Origin: Callorhinus ursinus | Taxonomy: Eukaryota > Chordata > Mammalia > Carnivora > Otariidae | DNA: 64,000 bases | Direction of reading: 5' to 3' | Assembly: GCF_003265705.1 (NCBI RefSeq) | Contig: NW_020312867.1 | Location: 9,337,228 to 9,401,227, forward strand | Part shown: positions 1 through 20,770 of the stretch, one piece after another | Layout of the letters: the number at the start of each line of letters is the position of its first letter | Numbering within the stretch: the stretch's first letter is position 1 | The notes under the pieces: model-generated | The model's database searches: none | What the model was told of the DNA's origin: nothing | What the model saw: the letters and a program-made list of their open reading frames with translations, nothing else | Translations under genes and position numbers: made by a program

Positions 1-1210
1 GGAGTGGAAATGCTGGATCACAGAACATGCGTATGCTCAGCCAGCCTCCCCACCCCACTCCCCAGGGATATTCTCTTTCATTCATGTCAATTAGCCTTCC
101 CTGACGTACCACATGTGAAGTGCCCAGCACCATGCAAGGTCCTCAATATGGGGCATTCTGGAAATGAGCACGTTCTGTCTTTGATTCCATGCAAAGCACC
201 GTAGCTGGTCCACTGGGATGAGACAGACAAACAAGCCATATCATAAGTAAGAGCGGGCAAACCCTATAATTACATAGATCTCACTCCTGAAAAAAAATAT
301 TCTAAGGTTATATTTAAAAGAAAAAACTCTCTCTTTACAAAGTTAGGATTGAAAGACTCAAGAACCATAATAATGGCAAATATTCACTGTCTACTTCCTT
401 TGTGCTAACCTTATTAGGTATATAATATCATCTAATCTTCAGTGAGGCACTGTTCTATCACCCTGTAATACAAAGTCCAACTTCATTTATTTATGTTCGA
501 CTGCTGACAGTTTCAAGCCCATGAGAAAGCCTGTGGACTCCCTCCCTTGGCACCTGTGGTCCCTCTCAAGGGCCCCTCACCACAGTCCCACCCCCTAAGC
601 ACAATCAAATGGGCCAGTCACCTCTCCCTGCTCCCTCAAGCCATTTTCAAACCTGTTTAGGAGCCTGCCTGCTCTGTCCCCAAAGCCACTTTATGTCAAT
701 AATAAATTTTTTCTATAGCCCCTTGATGCATGTGTAGGGTCATCAGCCCCTGCTATCCAACCAAATTTGAGTGTGGGGGGGGTCAACATCGCAACAGGAC
801 AACACTTGCATTTTATAGATAAGGAAACCAGAGCCTAGAAAAGTTATTTCCTGTCCATTCATTTAACAGTATGTGCTGAGCGCAGAGAGCCATGGGGAAA
901 CAAGGGGGGGATCTCCTGCCCTCATCAGAGTGGGGGAAGTTGCTCACAGAAAAATAAACATAAGCTGCCTTTAAATATATGAAAACATCACCAGCCTCTC
1001 TTATAACTAAGTATTTACTAATTAAAACAAGAGGTTTTTGTTTTAACTTATCATATCAAACAAGATCTAACAATGGAACATACACCGAGTTAGCAAAGAA
1101 ATGAGAAACAGACGCCTGCCTACCCTGTTACAGACGGTGCAAGATAATACAGTTGGCGGGCTATTTACTTGGTGTATCTAGCAACATTTTAAATATCCCT
1201 CCTCTTCCTC
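1..1210. other. Intergenic, no gene seen
   Basis: No open frame here resembles a known protein. The stretch from about 485 to 790 looks like a worn retroviral LTR: it is pyrimidine-rich, has a polyadenylation-type AATAAA near 700, and ends in a short G run. That reading is weak. The rest looks like unique intergenic DNA. In human the neighbour on this side of SNRPB is TGM6, but no transglutaminase exon is visible. Confidence 0.4.
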
Positions 1211-1212
1211 AG

Positions 1213-1404
1213 TAATTCTTTTTTTTCTTTTTAATTTTATTTTATTATGTTATGTTAATCACCATACATTACATCCTTAGTTTTTGATGTAGTGTTCCAT
1301 GATTCATTGTTTGCACCCAGGGCTCCACGCAGAACGTGCCCTCTTTAATACCCATCACCAGGCTCACCCATCCCCCCACCCCCCCTCCCCAGAACCCTCA
1401 GTTT
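1213..1404 (-). mobile_element. L1 3' UTR fragment
   Basis: The sequence is an antisense copy of the carnivore L1 3' untranslated region. It starts with a T-rich tail and shares its body with the copies at 24.5 and 28.9 kb, including the stretch reading ATGTTAATCACCATACATTA. It breaks off soon after the C-rich tract near 1375. Confidence 0.85.
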
Positions 1405-1654
1405 GCTCTTTTAGGAATTTATACACATCATACAGAGGTATGGTCCCACAGCCAAAGAGGGGCAGGGCTTGACACTTTCTTCTTTCCTTAAATAAACTGT
1501 ATTTTATTTCTCTATGGGTCTTCGTAGAAAGAACGATACAGAAAATGAGGAATCAAACATCTAACCCACAATCCCAGCACCTGGGCCAGACTGAGCTCAT
1601 ACTCCACGGAGTAATGCTGCCCCCTGGTGGTTTTTTTTTTAAGTACATTCAGGA

Positions 1655-1800
1655 GCGGGTGGGAGGGATGGGGTGGCCGGCTGATAGACATTGAGGAGGG
1701 GTATGTGCTCTGGTGAGCACTGTGAATTGTGTAAGACTGATGAATCACAGACCTGTACCCCTGAAACAAATAACACATTATATGTTAATTAAAAAATTTT
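1655..1800 (+). mobile_element. L1 3' end fragment
   Basis: A sense-oriented L1 tail. It has the block describing a GAGCACTGTGAATTGTG-like unit, followed by CCCCTGAAACAAATAACACA and an A/T-rich end, as in the host L1 tail near 29.4 kb. No coding part remains. Confidence 0.75.
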
Positions 1801-2124
1801 TTTAAATTACAGATTGATGAAAATTTTAAAAAATGTACTGAATTTTCTTAACTAGGGAATGCGCTCACATGGTTCAAAGTTTAAAAGTTCTAAATGGTAT
1901 ACACAGTGGGCACTTCCTTCCTTTCCTGTTCCCCTCAAACTAGATTCCTTTCCCCACAGGCTAGCAAACTGGCCAATCCCTATACACAGCCCTCCAGAGA
2001 TCTTGTACGCATACACCTACATGGAGGAAATGGGAGCTGCTGTCTGGTGCCTGCTTTTGAATCATGAATCGCTCTCCTAAAAACTTACAAAATTCACAAG
2101 TGGGAGATACAGGCTCCCAGTTAT

Positions 2125-2312
2125 GGAATGAAAGACACAGCACAGGGATAGAGTCAATGATATGGCAATAGTGTTGTATGGTGACATGGCAGCTACACTT
2201 GTGGTGAGGACAGCATATCGGGTAGGGATGTTAAATCACCATGTTGTATGCCTGAAACTAATGTAACATTGTGTCAACTGTATTCAAATAAAAAAATTAA
2301 AATTAAAAAAAA
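2125..2312 (+). mobile_element. Older L1 3' end fragment
   Basis: A diverged L1 tail ending in TGCCTGAAACTAATGTAACA and an A-rich run. It resembles the fragment ending at 1800 but is more worn, which suggests an older subfamily. Confidence 0.65.
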
Positions 2313-2635
2313 CTTACAAAATTCAAAGAAAAAATATTTCTACACGAAATACTCATTACTGCTTGGTTGTAGTCATGAAAAATCAGATATGAATTCCCAA
2401 AAATGAGAAGAATGAGCAGGTTATATATACATCCACCTGTAATCGTTATCAAGACTTATATAATAACACGGGGAAATGTCTGTCACAAAAGTTTCTTTAA
2501 TGACAACAGCAAAAGAGGAAAGTGATAACTTAAGAATAAAAACAAATCCCCCCCAGAAATAAAAAGAACACGATGATATAACAATGACATATCATTTGCA
2601 GCAGCCAAACTAGGAAAGCATATTTCTTCTTCTTC

Positions 2636-3026
2636 TTTTTTTTTTTTTTTAAGATTTTATTTAAGGTGCCCCTGGTGGCTCAGTCCGTTGGGCGTCTGCC
2701 TTTGGCTCGGGTCATGATCCCAGAGTCCTGGGATCGGGCTCCCTGCTCAGCGGGGAGCCTGCTTCTCCCTCTGCCTGCCACTCCCCCTGCTTGTGCTACC
2801 CCAACCCCAGTCAAATAAATAAAATCTTCAAAAAAAAAAAGATTTCATTTATTTATTTGACAGAGAGATAGAGAGCACAAGTAGGCAGAGTGGCAGGCAG
2901 AGGGAGACGGAGAAGCAGGCTCTCCGCTGAGCAAGGAGCCCGATGCGGGGGTTCGATTCCAGGACCCCAGGACCATGACCTGAGCCGAAGGCAGACGCTT
3001 AACTGACTGAGCCACCCAGACACCCC
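2636..3026 (-). mobile_element. Can-SINE (minus) split by a second SINE
   Basis: A minus-strand tRNA-Lys-derived SINE with its poly-T tail at about 2636-2650 and its tRNA-like head ending at 3026. It is flanked by direct repeats TATTTCTTCTT at 2621-2631 and 3032-3042. A plus-strand SINE occupies 2665-2838 inside it, so the host body lies at 2636-2664 and 2839-3026. Confidence 0.92.
2665..2838 (+). mobile_element. Can-SINE inserted in another Can-SINE
   Basis: A plus-strand SINE whose 13-base target duplication (AAGATTTTATTTA at 2651-2663, with one mismatch at 2839-2851) comes from the A/T-rich tail of the older minus-strand SINE. Host and guest face opposite ways, so a transcript would form a long hairpin. 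Confidence 0.9.
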
Positions 3027-3361
3027 AAGTGTATTTCTTCTTGATGACAATTATCAATTTTGAGGAGCATGTTGTAAAAAGTGTAGCCTTGTGTTTTGGA
3101 ACAGGGCAAATCAATGCAAGTTTTAATGAAATTAATGAAAACATTTGCAACCTTTGACTCAGAAATTCATTTTGAATTACCTAAATATAGAATGATCTTT
3201 ATGCAAAAATAGGATCATCACATTATTTGTAAGTGAAAAAGCTGAATGTCCAACTACAGAGATCTGGTTAATAGCGGTAGGTACAATGTTCACTTAATGA
3301 GACACTAAAGTCATTATGTTTGCAAAGATTTGGGGGATGTTTTTGATGTTAAAAGAAATAG

Positions 3362-3578
3362 GGGGGCGCCTGGGTGGCTCAGTCGTTAAGCGTCTGCCTT
3401 CGGCTCAGGTCATGATCCCGGGGTCCTGGGATCGAGCCCCGCATCGGGCTCCTTGCTCAGCGGAGAGCCTGCTTCTCCCTCTCCCACTCTCCCTGCTTGT
3501 GTTCCCTCTCACTGTGTCTCTCTGTGTGTCAAATAAATAAATAAAATCTTAAAAAAAAAAAAAAAGAAAGAAAGAAAG
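3362..3578 (+). mobile_element. Can-SINE
   Basis: A full-length plus-strand element with A-box and B-box-like tRNA segments, a CT-rich body and an AAATAAA tail followed by an AAAG run. It is flanked by AAAGAAATAGG at both ends. Confidence 0.93.
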
Positions 3579-3589
3579 AAAGAAATAGG

Positions 3590-4555
3590 AAGTTGTGGAT
3601 ATAGCAAGATCACAAAACCCAACAAGTGGGCAAATGTTCAACATTGAATGTTCAAGGTGTTGGGACTCTGAGCATTTTTTCTAAAGTCATTCTTTCATGA
3701 GCATTATATAATAAAGTATTTTTGAAAGAAACAAGCAGAATACATAAACTACAGAAGAGTTTGCATGTGGGTCTGACCAAGCAGAATTTGGATTTAAAGC
3801 CACAGTAAACCTGATGCTTGAACTCTTATCTTATTCAGTGTTCACAGCCACAGACCAATTGACCTACTGAACTAATATTATAGGGGCTTAATATGAAAAC
3901 TGGAGTAAAGCCTACAGGAAGGTCAAAATGCATGTTCAATCCTCTACCCAAACCTCTTGCACCACCGGGGATGTAGGAATTATCAAGATAAAATAGTTGG
4001 AATGCCCAGATGTCTGACCGCAGACTTCTCCTTTTGTTCTTTCTCCTTGTTTAGTCAATGGTTCCCAAAAGCAAGTGTGCCTAGGATTTTTCTGCATAGG
4101 GTTGTATACATAGAACCAGGTAGACCATACTTCAAGGTTTTAATGGATTTTCGAGAATAGTTTTGAGCAGACAGTATTTTTACTTTGCTAATCACTAGGC
4201 AGTGCGTGACTCTACATTTTTCTTCTGTTGAGGAAAATATTATTTGTGTGATCAAAGAAGAGTCCGTGCCTTTCAGTTCAGTCTAACAGTACAAAACCCT
4301 TTTGGGTCACGCCTGACAGGCAAATGGGAGGCTCCCCAGAGGGATGTCTCAGCCCTGCTTTGCAGTTTGTTGCTGCTCACTCGGGGCATAATGTTCCTAT
4401 GACATTGAGCCAGCCATTGAATCTTCCGCCAAAAGCTGCCGCCAAGCTCACCTCCCTGATGTCCTTACTCCTCGGCCTTTTCCTCTGCTGAAATATCCTT
4501 CCCCCAGTAAAAAGGCTTGGTAAACTCTTTCCAGGACAAAACTCTCTTTTTCCCT
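3590..4555. other. Intergenic, no feature recognised
   Basis: A/T-rich sequence without a recognisable exon or repeat family. Short open frames on both strands show no protein-like composition or motif. Confidence 0.4.
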
Positions 4556-6830
4556 TCTTTCTTTTTTAATTCAGATGAAATTCACTTAACATACAATTAA
4601 CCACTTTAATTTGACCATTGGAACTCGACTGTATTTAGTTGTATTCACCATGTTAACACAATAGCCAGCTATAGCTCTCTCTAGTTGCAAAATGTTTTCA
4701 TCGCCACATAAAAATCCACTAAGTAATCCATCTCCATTCCCCTTGGCCCCACCCCCATGCCCCGGCAACTTCTAATCCGCTGTCTCTACGATCTTACCCA
4801 GTCTGGACATTTCAAATAGAAGGAATCCTATGACGTGGCCTTCCGTGTCTGGCTTCTTTCCCTCAGCACAATGATAAATGGCAGCATGTATCAATATTTC
4901 ATTTCTTTTATGGCTGAATAACATTTTATTGAATGTAACATCCCACAGTTTGTGTATCCATTCATCCACTGATGGACAGCTGAGTTGTTTCCACTGTGTG
5001 GCTTTTATGATTAATGTACTAGAAACATTCACATACAAGTTTCTGTGTAGACATAGATTTTCATTTCTCTTGGGTATATACTTAGGAGTGGAATTGTTGG
5101 ATCATATGGTACTTCTGTTTACTTTTTGATGAACTGCCAAACAGTCTTCCACTCTGGCTGCACCACTTTATATTCTTGCCAGCAGTACACAAGGGGTCGT
5201 ATTTCCCTTATATCCTTGCCAGCAGTTGGCCTCCCCACCCCGCCCTTTTTCCATGAAAGCCATCCTAGTGGGTATGAAATGGTATCTCATTGTGGTTTTA
5301 ATTTGCATCTCTTTAAACCAGTGATGCTGATCTTTCTCATATGCTTGTTATCTATTTGTAGATCTTGTTTGAAGAAATGGCTATTCCATTCCTTTGCTTT
5401 TAAATTGGGCTATTTATCTTTTTACTGTTGAGTTGTAAAAGTTCCTTATATATTCTGGATTTTAAACCCAAATCAGATACAGGATTTGCAAATATTTTTC
5501 TCCCATTCTGTGGGCTGCCTTTTCATATTCTTGATAACATCCTTTGATGCACAAAAGTTGTTTTGCTTGTGCTTTTGGTGTCAGATATAAGAATCCATCA
5601 CTAGACCCCAGGTCAAGATTTACCTGTTTTCTTCCAGGCTTATAGCTTTAGCTCTTATATTTAGATTGTTGATCCATTTTGAGTTAATGAGTGATGTACA
5701 GAACAAGGCAGAGGTCCAGCTCCATTCTTCCACATTAGTTATCCAATTGTCCCAGCACTGTTTGTTGAAGAGAATTATTCCAATAGAAAGTTTTAGCCCT
5801 TATCAAAAATCAGCCATATAAGCAAGAGTTTATTTCTGGATTCTTAATTCTATTCCACTGGTCTGTATGTCTATACCACACTGCTTTGATTACCGAAGCT
5901 TTGTACTGAGTTTTGAAAGCAGAAGTGTGAAACATCCAACTTTGAACATTTTTCAAGATCGGTTTTGCTAATTTGGGGCGTCTAACAGCTTCATAGGGAT
6001 TTGGAGGATCCACCTGTTTCTGGAAAAAAAAAAAAGCCATCGGAATTTTGACACAGATTACACTCAATCTATAGTTCATTTTGGAGAGTATTGCCATTTT
6101 AACAGTATTGTCTTCCAACCCATGAACTTGAGTGGTCTTTCCATTTATTTAGGTTTTCTTTCAAGATGTTTTAGTTTCAGTGTACAAATCTTTCACCTCC
6201 TTGGTTAAATGGATTTCTAGGTTATTTTCTTCTTTGAAATGCTACTATAAAAATGGAATTATTTAAATCTCCGTTCCAGATTGTTGCTGATGTACACAAT
6301 TGATTTGTGTGATCTTGGACCCTGCAACTGCTGAATTTATCAGCTCTAGTTTCCTAATGGGTTCTTCAGGATTTTTCTCTACATGGGGTATTGGTCAAGT
6401 TTTACTTTTCTAACTTGTGTATCTTTAATTTTGTATACTTACCTAATTGCTGTGGCTACAACTTCCAGTACAAGGGTTAATAGCAGTGGTTAAAGGGGAC
6501 ACCTCTATCATGTTGGCTGTGGGTTTTTCGAATTAACCCGTTGGTCATGTTTACAAAGTTCCTTTCTACTCCTAATGTTTTTATCATGAAAGGGTATCAC
6601 AATGTCATCAAATGTTTTCTCTGCATCTATTGAAATGATCGTGTGGCTTTTTCCTTCCATTAACGTGTATTCCATTATGTTGAACCACCTTTACACTCCT
6701 GGAGAAATTCCTAACACCCCAGTTGTACATCACTTTTTCAAGGTCTCCTTTGCATTTAGAATTGTCTTCCCCCAGACAGTAACTTCAGAAGTGTTCACTT
6801 CATATTTCTGTACCCTTGAATATTGATGTA
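4555..6830 (-). mobile_element. Old L1 copy, antisense to the window
   Basis: About 2.3 kb of antisense L1. The minus strand near 4.8-5.0 kb encodes a worn version of the L1 ORF2 carboxy end, with the recognisable K-R-N-E-I-L stretch. Further along come segments typical of the antisense ORF2 body, such as the one near 6.6 kb. Frames are broken throughout. No coding function remains. Confidence 0.75.
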
Positions 6831-7334
6831 CTAAGTACTCAAGTACTGCTCAGTGATCAACGGAATGTAGACTTTAGGTGGAAGAAATCATGAAGATCCA
6901 CAACTCAAGAGTTAGGTCATATGCATGTGTGATGCTGGGAGAATGTTATACCAAATTGTCCCTCTCCCAGTGGAATTGGTTTTCATTTTTAGTTATCTGC
7001 CTCCTACTTTGTCATATGAAAATGAATATAATCTCAGGTACTGCACAAGAGGCTATCAAGATGAGTGCCTTCCAAAGAAGATCTGCCAATTCACAACCAT
7101 TACCAACACTGCATGAGTGTTTACTTCAACAAACTAATCTTTGCCAGTCTGATATGTGAAAATGTCTCATAGTTCAGTTGTGTGAATTCTCAGTACGCTG
7201 TCCATCTCTGCAAATGTGTAGTAAAATATTGTGTAAGGGAAGCAGCTGAGATTAGCACTAGCTTTTCCAAGGAACCTTTCTTGACTCTATTAAGCACCCG
7301 ATTTTCTAAAATTAAACAGACATACCAGATACAC
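6831..7334. other. Intergenic, downstream of SNRPB
   Basis: A short spacer between the L1 copy and the SNRPB polyadenylation site. No exon or repeat was recognised. Confidence 0.4.
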
Positions 7335-7357
7335 TTAAATATTCTTAAGAGTTTATT
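7335..7357 (-). terminator. SNRPB: SNRPB polyadenylation signal
   Basis: On the minus strand an AATAAA hexamer lies at 7352-7357, about 90 bases past the SmB' stop. Cleavage is expected 10-25 bases further, near 7335. This is the only canonical hexamer close to the end of the reading frame. Confidence 0.75.
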
Positions 7358-7448
7358 ATAAACTAGATTCACAGGCCACAAGGAAGTAAAAGGACTATGT
7401 ACAGCCTTACGGGAAACAGGCAGGGATCTGAGGAGGGCCAAGATGAGT

Positions 7449-16249
<8,801 letters not shown>

Positions 16250-16276
<27 letters not shown>

Positions 16277-16480
16277 GGTGGCGGTTCTGATGGCTCCGAT
16301 TCCCGCCGGATTCCCTTCAGCAGAGGCCTAGACGCCCGCCAGTAGTCCGCTTCCCGCCGCTGCTACCGGAAGTGCGGCCGCGGATAAAATGGGGTCGGGT
16401 AAAAGGTACTTCCGGCCCGGCCGCAGCTCTTAAGTTCCGGCCAAAACGCGGAGCTGTGAGCGTAGAGACCACGGGGGCTT
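16250..16480 (-). promoter_or_regulatory. SNRPB: SNRPB CpG-island promoter
   Basis: A CpG-dense block with no TATA box spans the ATG exon and its upstream side. An ETS-type CCGGAAGTG lies at 16366-16374 (CACTTCCGG on the gene strand), with an E2F-like TTCCCGCC at 16351-16358 and further TTCCGG cores near 16410 and 16435. This arrangement is usual for housekeeping genes. Transcription probably starts in 16300-16370. A divergent transcript is possible, but no credible divergent gene is present. Confidence 0.75.
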
Positions 16481-16589
16481 GGGGCGGGGCTAACATCAAA
16501 CTGAACTTTCCGGAGATGTTTGGTCACCTTCCTAGTTTCAGCTCGTTCCCGAGCTGCTCCTCCACGCCTCCCTTCGCGCCCCGGCCATT

Positions 16590-17030
16590 ACCTCTAGGTC
16601 ATCACCTCCCACCACTCTCCGTCGGCTCTCTTGCAGCCACTGTCCTAGCTTTTCCGCGAACTAGCTTGCCGTGCTCCTGCCTTAGCACCTTTGCATTTGC
16701 TGTTGCCCCTCCTGGGATGCTAATCGTCCGGCTGTGTGCACGACTCATGCCCTCACTTCCTTCGAGACTTAAGCTCAAACATTTTCCCACCGAGGACTAC
16801 GCTGGCCATCCCGATTAAAACTGCAACCTTCCCACCCATCCCTGCTTTAATCTTTCTCCTTAACATCGATCCCTAATATACTATATGTTTCTGTTATTTT
16901 ATTATTCCTCCCCATTAGAATGGAAATTCTGAGGGTATAAATTTTCCTTTGTGTATTTTTCGTTACTGCAATGCCTAGAATACTGCTTAACACAAAACAA
17001 GGGTTCAAAACATATTTGAATGAATGAATG
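16590..17030 (+). repeat. L2 LINE remnant
   Basis: The L2 3' end can be followed through AAAACTGCAACCTTCCC, TAATATACTATATGT, AGAATGGAAATTCTGAGGG, and the closing TTTGAATGAATGAATGAG. It starts just outside the SNRPB promoter and explains the open frame running out of it. Confidence 0.75.
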
Positions 17031-17485
17031 AGTCAATCAACCAATCCCAACTAGTCCTCGGACTTGTGAATACTACGTAAATGCTCAGGAATTTCAAATT
17101 TATTCCTCTAATCCCGAGCTCTTCGTTTAACTTGTGGCCTTTTATCTCCAGCTGCCTGCTTGACCTGGAAGTCTAATAGGTATACTAAATTTAACATGAT
17201 GAAAATTGGATTCTTGTTGTAGTCACTCTTCTTCCCAAACCCACTTCTTACCAGTGTTCCCCATCTCAGGAGTTTCTCTAGTTAAAAAACAAAAAAGCAA
17301 AATGACAAACTTGGAAGCATCCTTGAGTCCTCTCTTCCTCTCCCATCTCATAATTTATCCATCAGCAAATTGTGAGCACCTCACCTACAAAGTGTCTTGA
17401 ATCTGACTGTTGTCACCTGCTCCACTGCTACCAACCTCCTAGCCACCATCAGCTTGTCAGTTTCCACAAACAAGAAAAAGGAGGT

Positions 17486-17693
17486 GGGGCGCCTGGGTGG
17501 CTCAGTCGTTAAGCGTCTGCCTTTGGCTAGGGTCGTGATCCTAGGGTCCTGGGATGTAGCCCCGGATCAGGCTCCCTGCTCAGCGGGAAGCCTGCTTCTG
17601 CCTCTACCCCTCCCCTCTGCTTGTGTTCCCTCTCTTGCTGTGTCTCTCTCTGTCAAATAAATAAATAAAACCTTTAAGAAAAAGAAAAGAAAA
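17486..17693 (+). mobile_element. Can-SINE
   Basis: A near full-length plus-strand copy with a tRNA-like head, CT-rich body and AAATAAATAAATAAAA tail. Its flanks share an AAAAGGAGGT-like duplication. Confidence 0.93.
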
Positions 17694-17751
17694 GGGAGGT
17701 CATGAATTCATCTAGCCTGTGTTTGGTAAAGTGTTCCTAAGGTTCGGTCTA

Positions 17752-18045
17752 GATCAGGACCTGGCAAACTTTTCCTGTTAAGGGTCAGATCAGATAGTAC
17801 TTTAGGGTTTGTGGGCCACATGGTCTCTGTTGCAATGACTCAATTGAACCATGATAGGATGAAAGCAGCTAGAGACAACGTCACAAATATATGGCTGTCA
17901 CAATAAAACTTTACAAATACGATTCTTCTTTTGGTTCTTTTTCAACCATTTAAAATATAAAAATCATTCTTACTTCACAGGCCTTACCAAAACAGGTGGC
18001 AGGCCAAATTTGGCCTTCAGGCCTGTAGTTTGCCATCCCAGGGTC
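17752..18045 (+). mobile_element. MER5A-like hAT-Charlie remnant
   Basis: The element keeps the MER5A phrases in order: TGGCAAACTTTTCCTGTTAA at the start, GTGGGCCACATGGTCTCTGT, CAATAAAACTTTACAAA, and the closing block ending in GTAGTTTGCCATCCC. The two ends are imperfect inverted repeats of each other. Confidence 0.88.
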
Positions 18046-18049
18046 CAAA

Positions 18050-20546
18050 CCATTGTATTTCTGTGTCTGGGTTCAGGGCCATAGCCCCAGCTAGTATTAA
18101 TAATAACTTTGACTTGCACTGTTTCTTTGGCTTATCACTGGATTCACTGAATAAATGCAAGTACAAAGTTTATGTCTTTGCCCTTGTACAAAAGCTATAC
18201 ACATGCACATTCACATCTGTATCAATCTGGGCCCAAAGAGGAGGCAGAAACCACACAGTAATTTCAATGGGAAACTTAGCATGAAGAATTAATATGCAGT
18301 GGTAGGAGAGTAACTGTAAATATTGAGAGAAAACCCAGAGCTGGGGGAGAGTACTCAGAAGGATAAACGTGGAAGGAGAGCTGCCTCCTCAAGGCTGGGG
18401 TTCAACCCTCACGGGAGAAGATGTGGTTCCAGTCCACACGATGATGGAGAAGTTGCAGGGGGAGGCCTTTGCACGGGCCAGAGCCGGTCTCTGGTCATCA
18501 GGCAAGCCAAAGCTGGGAGGCAGGTTCACAGAGGGAGCTAGATGTGCACAGGGAGCCAGGGTGATGTTGACACATAGTGTCTGCATCTGAAGGGCTGCAG
18601 CAAACAGACTCTGGGGCACAGTTAGTAGAGACTGATGAGCTGGTGAGCAGAGGCCAAGGTACTGCCATAGGTGCTGTTGGAAATGGAGGGTGGAGCGCAG
18701 CAAGCACCTAGTACTCTGTGCACAGCTTGAGCTAGGGCAGCTAGGGGTGGCTCTTGGGGCCCCAGTGGCCCATATATGCAGAACTAAGGAGAGAGTCTGG
18801 AGAGCAGCAACCAGCAACCAGCTGCATAGGATGAAGGTCAAGTGATCTGCCTGCCAGCCAGCCAGCCCAGTGGGGCCCTAGGGTGTGTGTCCATAGGGCT
18901 GAATGGAGGGTACAGGGGAAGCGACCTGGGCTGGGACACAGACCTGTGCTATTTGGGCTCCCGATTAAGTCACCACTGCCTGAGTGGATAGCCAGAGAAA
19001 ACATGGTGGCCAATCAATTGGAGAAAGCTGTGTCCTGCAGGTACTTAGCATGGGAGGAAACTGCACTGGCCAAGGAGCTTTCTAGTTCCCAGAGGAAGCG
19101 GGAAGTTGGAAAAAGAACTGATGAGCAGCAGTGGCAAGGGTTTTATGAAGTCAGCTCTGCCTCGGAGCCTGGTCAGCAGGGTAAGCTGGGACTGCCCTGG
19201 TGATCTACATCAGCAGGGCAAAGCCTGTCCCTGTGTATAACCTGACTTTGCAAGATCTTCCGATCCTCAGCTGTTGCCCCAACATTCAGAGAGGGGATGC
19301 TTTTATCCTTTAGAACACTGGTGGATGGAACTCTAGGAATCTGGTTTGTTTTTTTCTTTTTAGGATTCTAGAATGTCATATTGCAACTTGTGCCAAACTT
19401 CTCTTTAAGAGTAAGTGCATATTTGGCTATTCTCCAAAACAAGTTCTAGACTAAAATTAATGAATAGGGTACAGGGCTAGACAAAAATCATCTTTATATA
19501 AGGAGAGCATGGATTTTTATCCTTTATACATATCATGCATATTAGGAGAAAATAAAAACAGCATAGCATGGTATTCTATTACATTTCCATTAGGAAAAAG
19601 ATTATGCTAGGAATCTCATTGCTGACGAACAAGGGCAGGTGTACGGCTAGGTTGTCTTGGACCACTGAATAGAGGGATGATAGAGGGGGTGACTTAGCAG
19701 GACTGGACCCAAGGAATGGAGGGCTGAAGGGACATGGTATTAGAGCCATGTTTAGGGGTCTTTAGACCTATGAACTGACATGGGGAATAGCTAAGAAGCC
19801 CAAAACAGTGATTTCTGGCTGGAGAACAGTTTGGGCGTGGTTAAAGGACCTGATCCTGGAATCTGGAAGGCCGCAGAGGGAGTGTGGCTAAAGGGTCCCT
19901 GGAACCAGAGGACGTGAACAGACCACCAAGGAAGAGCAGTGTTTCCAGAGGGTAGAGAGGGATTCAGCAGAGACCTGAAGAGAGACTGGAAAGAAGGAAG
20001 AAAACCCTGGGAAAGCTTTCCCAGAAGCCAAAGGGAGATCAGTTAGGAGAGGCGGCAGCCCTACGGTGCCCGGGGACCTGGGAAGGCCCTCTCTTCAGCT
20101 GGCACGTCTCCAGAACCTAGGTCATCCTCCCCCCCGCAGAGGCTCTGATTCCCCTATAAATCTATTAGATTGATTTGGGACTTCTTATTTCTCGAGGGTT
20201 GAATTCATATAGGAAATCCAGGTTGTGGATTGGATTTGAGTTCCTTTCCAGACAGGTGAGAGACTAAGGTACGGAGCCTGCGCTTCTCAGAAAAGATTTT
20301 ACGAGCACAAAAGGACAAGAGAAACTGGGAAAGAATCGGAGTATGAAAATGAAACAACTAGACCATTCCTGGATTACTTAAGTAAAGCCTTCTACATTTT
20401 TACTCCATCTGATTACAAAAAAGGGGAAAACTGGGTCTCTGTAGTTGAGAGGGCCATCTTCCCACTCCTCACGCCTTCTGAAGGCCCCTCAGGGGTGAAT
20501 GAGGTAGTGGTCTGTGGCAACAAGTCTCTGTCCCCTGGAGTCTGTC
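18050..20546. other. Intergenic between SNRPB and ZNF343 remnant
   Basis: No exon or named repeat was recognised. The 18.2-19.2 kb part carries overlapping open frames on both strands, up to 150 codons on the minus strand. It has no splice context or recognisable domain and looks like G/C-richer old repeat sequence. Confidence 0.4.
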
Positions 20547-20565
20547 AAGAAGACAGCAGGAGACT

Positions 20566-20770
20566 GGGGCACCTGGGTGGCTCAGCTGGTTGAGCGTCTG
20601 CCTTCGGCTCAGGTCATGATCCCGGGGTCCTGGGATCGAGCCCCGCATCGGGATCCCTGCTCCGCAGGGAGCCTGCTTCTCCCTCTCCCACTCCCCCTGC
20701 TTGTGTTCCCTCTCTCGCTGTGTCTCTCTCTCTGTCAAATAAATAAATAAAATCTTAAAAAAAAAAAGAA
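20566..20770 (+). mobile_element. Can-SINE
   Basis: A full-length plus-strand element. It is flanked by a 17-base direct repeat AAGAAGACAGCAGGAGA, at 20547-20563 and again after the AAG-rich tail near 20778-20794. The length and identity of the duplication point to a fairly recent insertion. Confidence 0.95.

Noticed and set aside
16372..16818. 148-codon plus-strand frame leaving the SNRPB promoter
   Set aside because: Most of it runs through an L2 remnant, and the start overlaps the SNRPB promoter. No protein family recognised.
18389..18841. 150-codon minus-strand frame between SNRPB and ZNF343
   Set aside because: Low-complexity Ser, Pro and Leu content, overlapped by open frames on the other strand, no splice signals and no known homologue.
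20566..20650. tRNA-like heads with A and B boxes
   Set aside because: They belong to SINEs derived from tRNA-Lys. None has a complete clover-leaf with an intact acceptor end, so none is called a tRNA gene.
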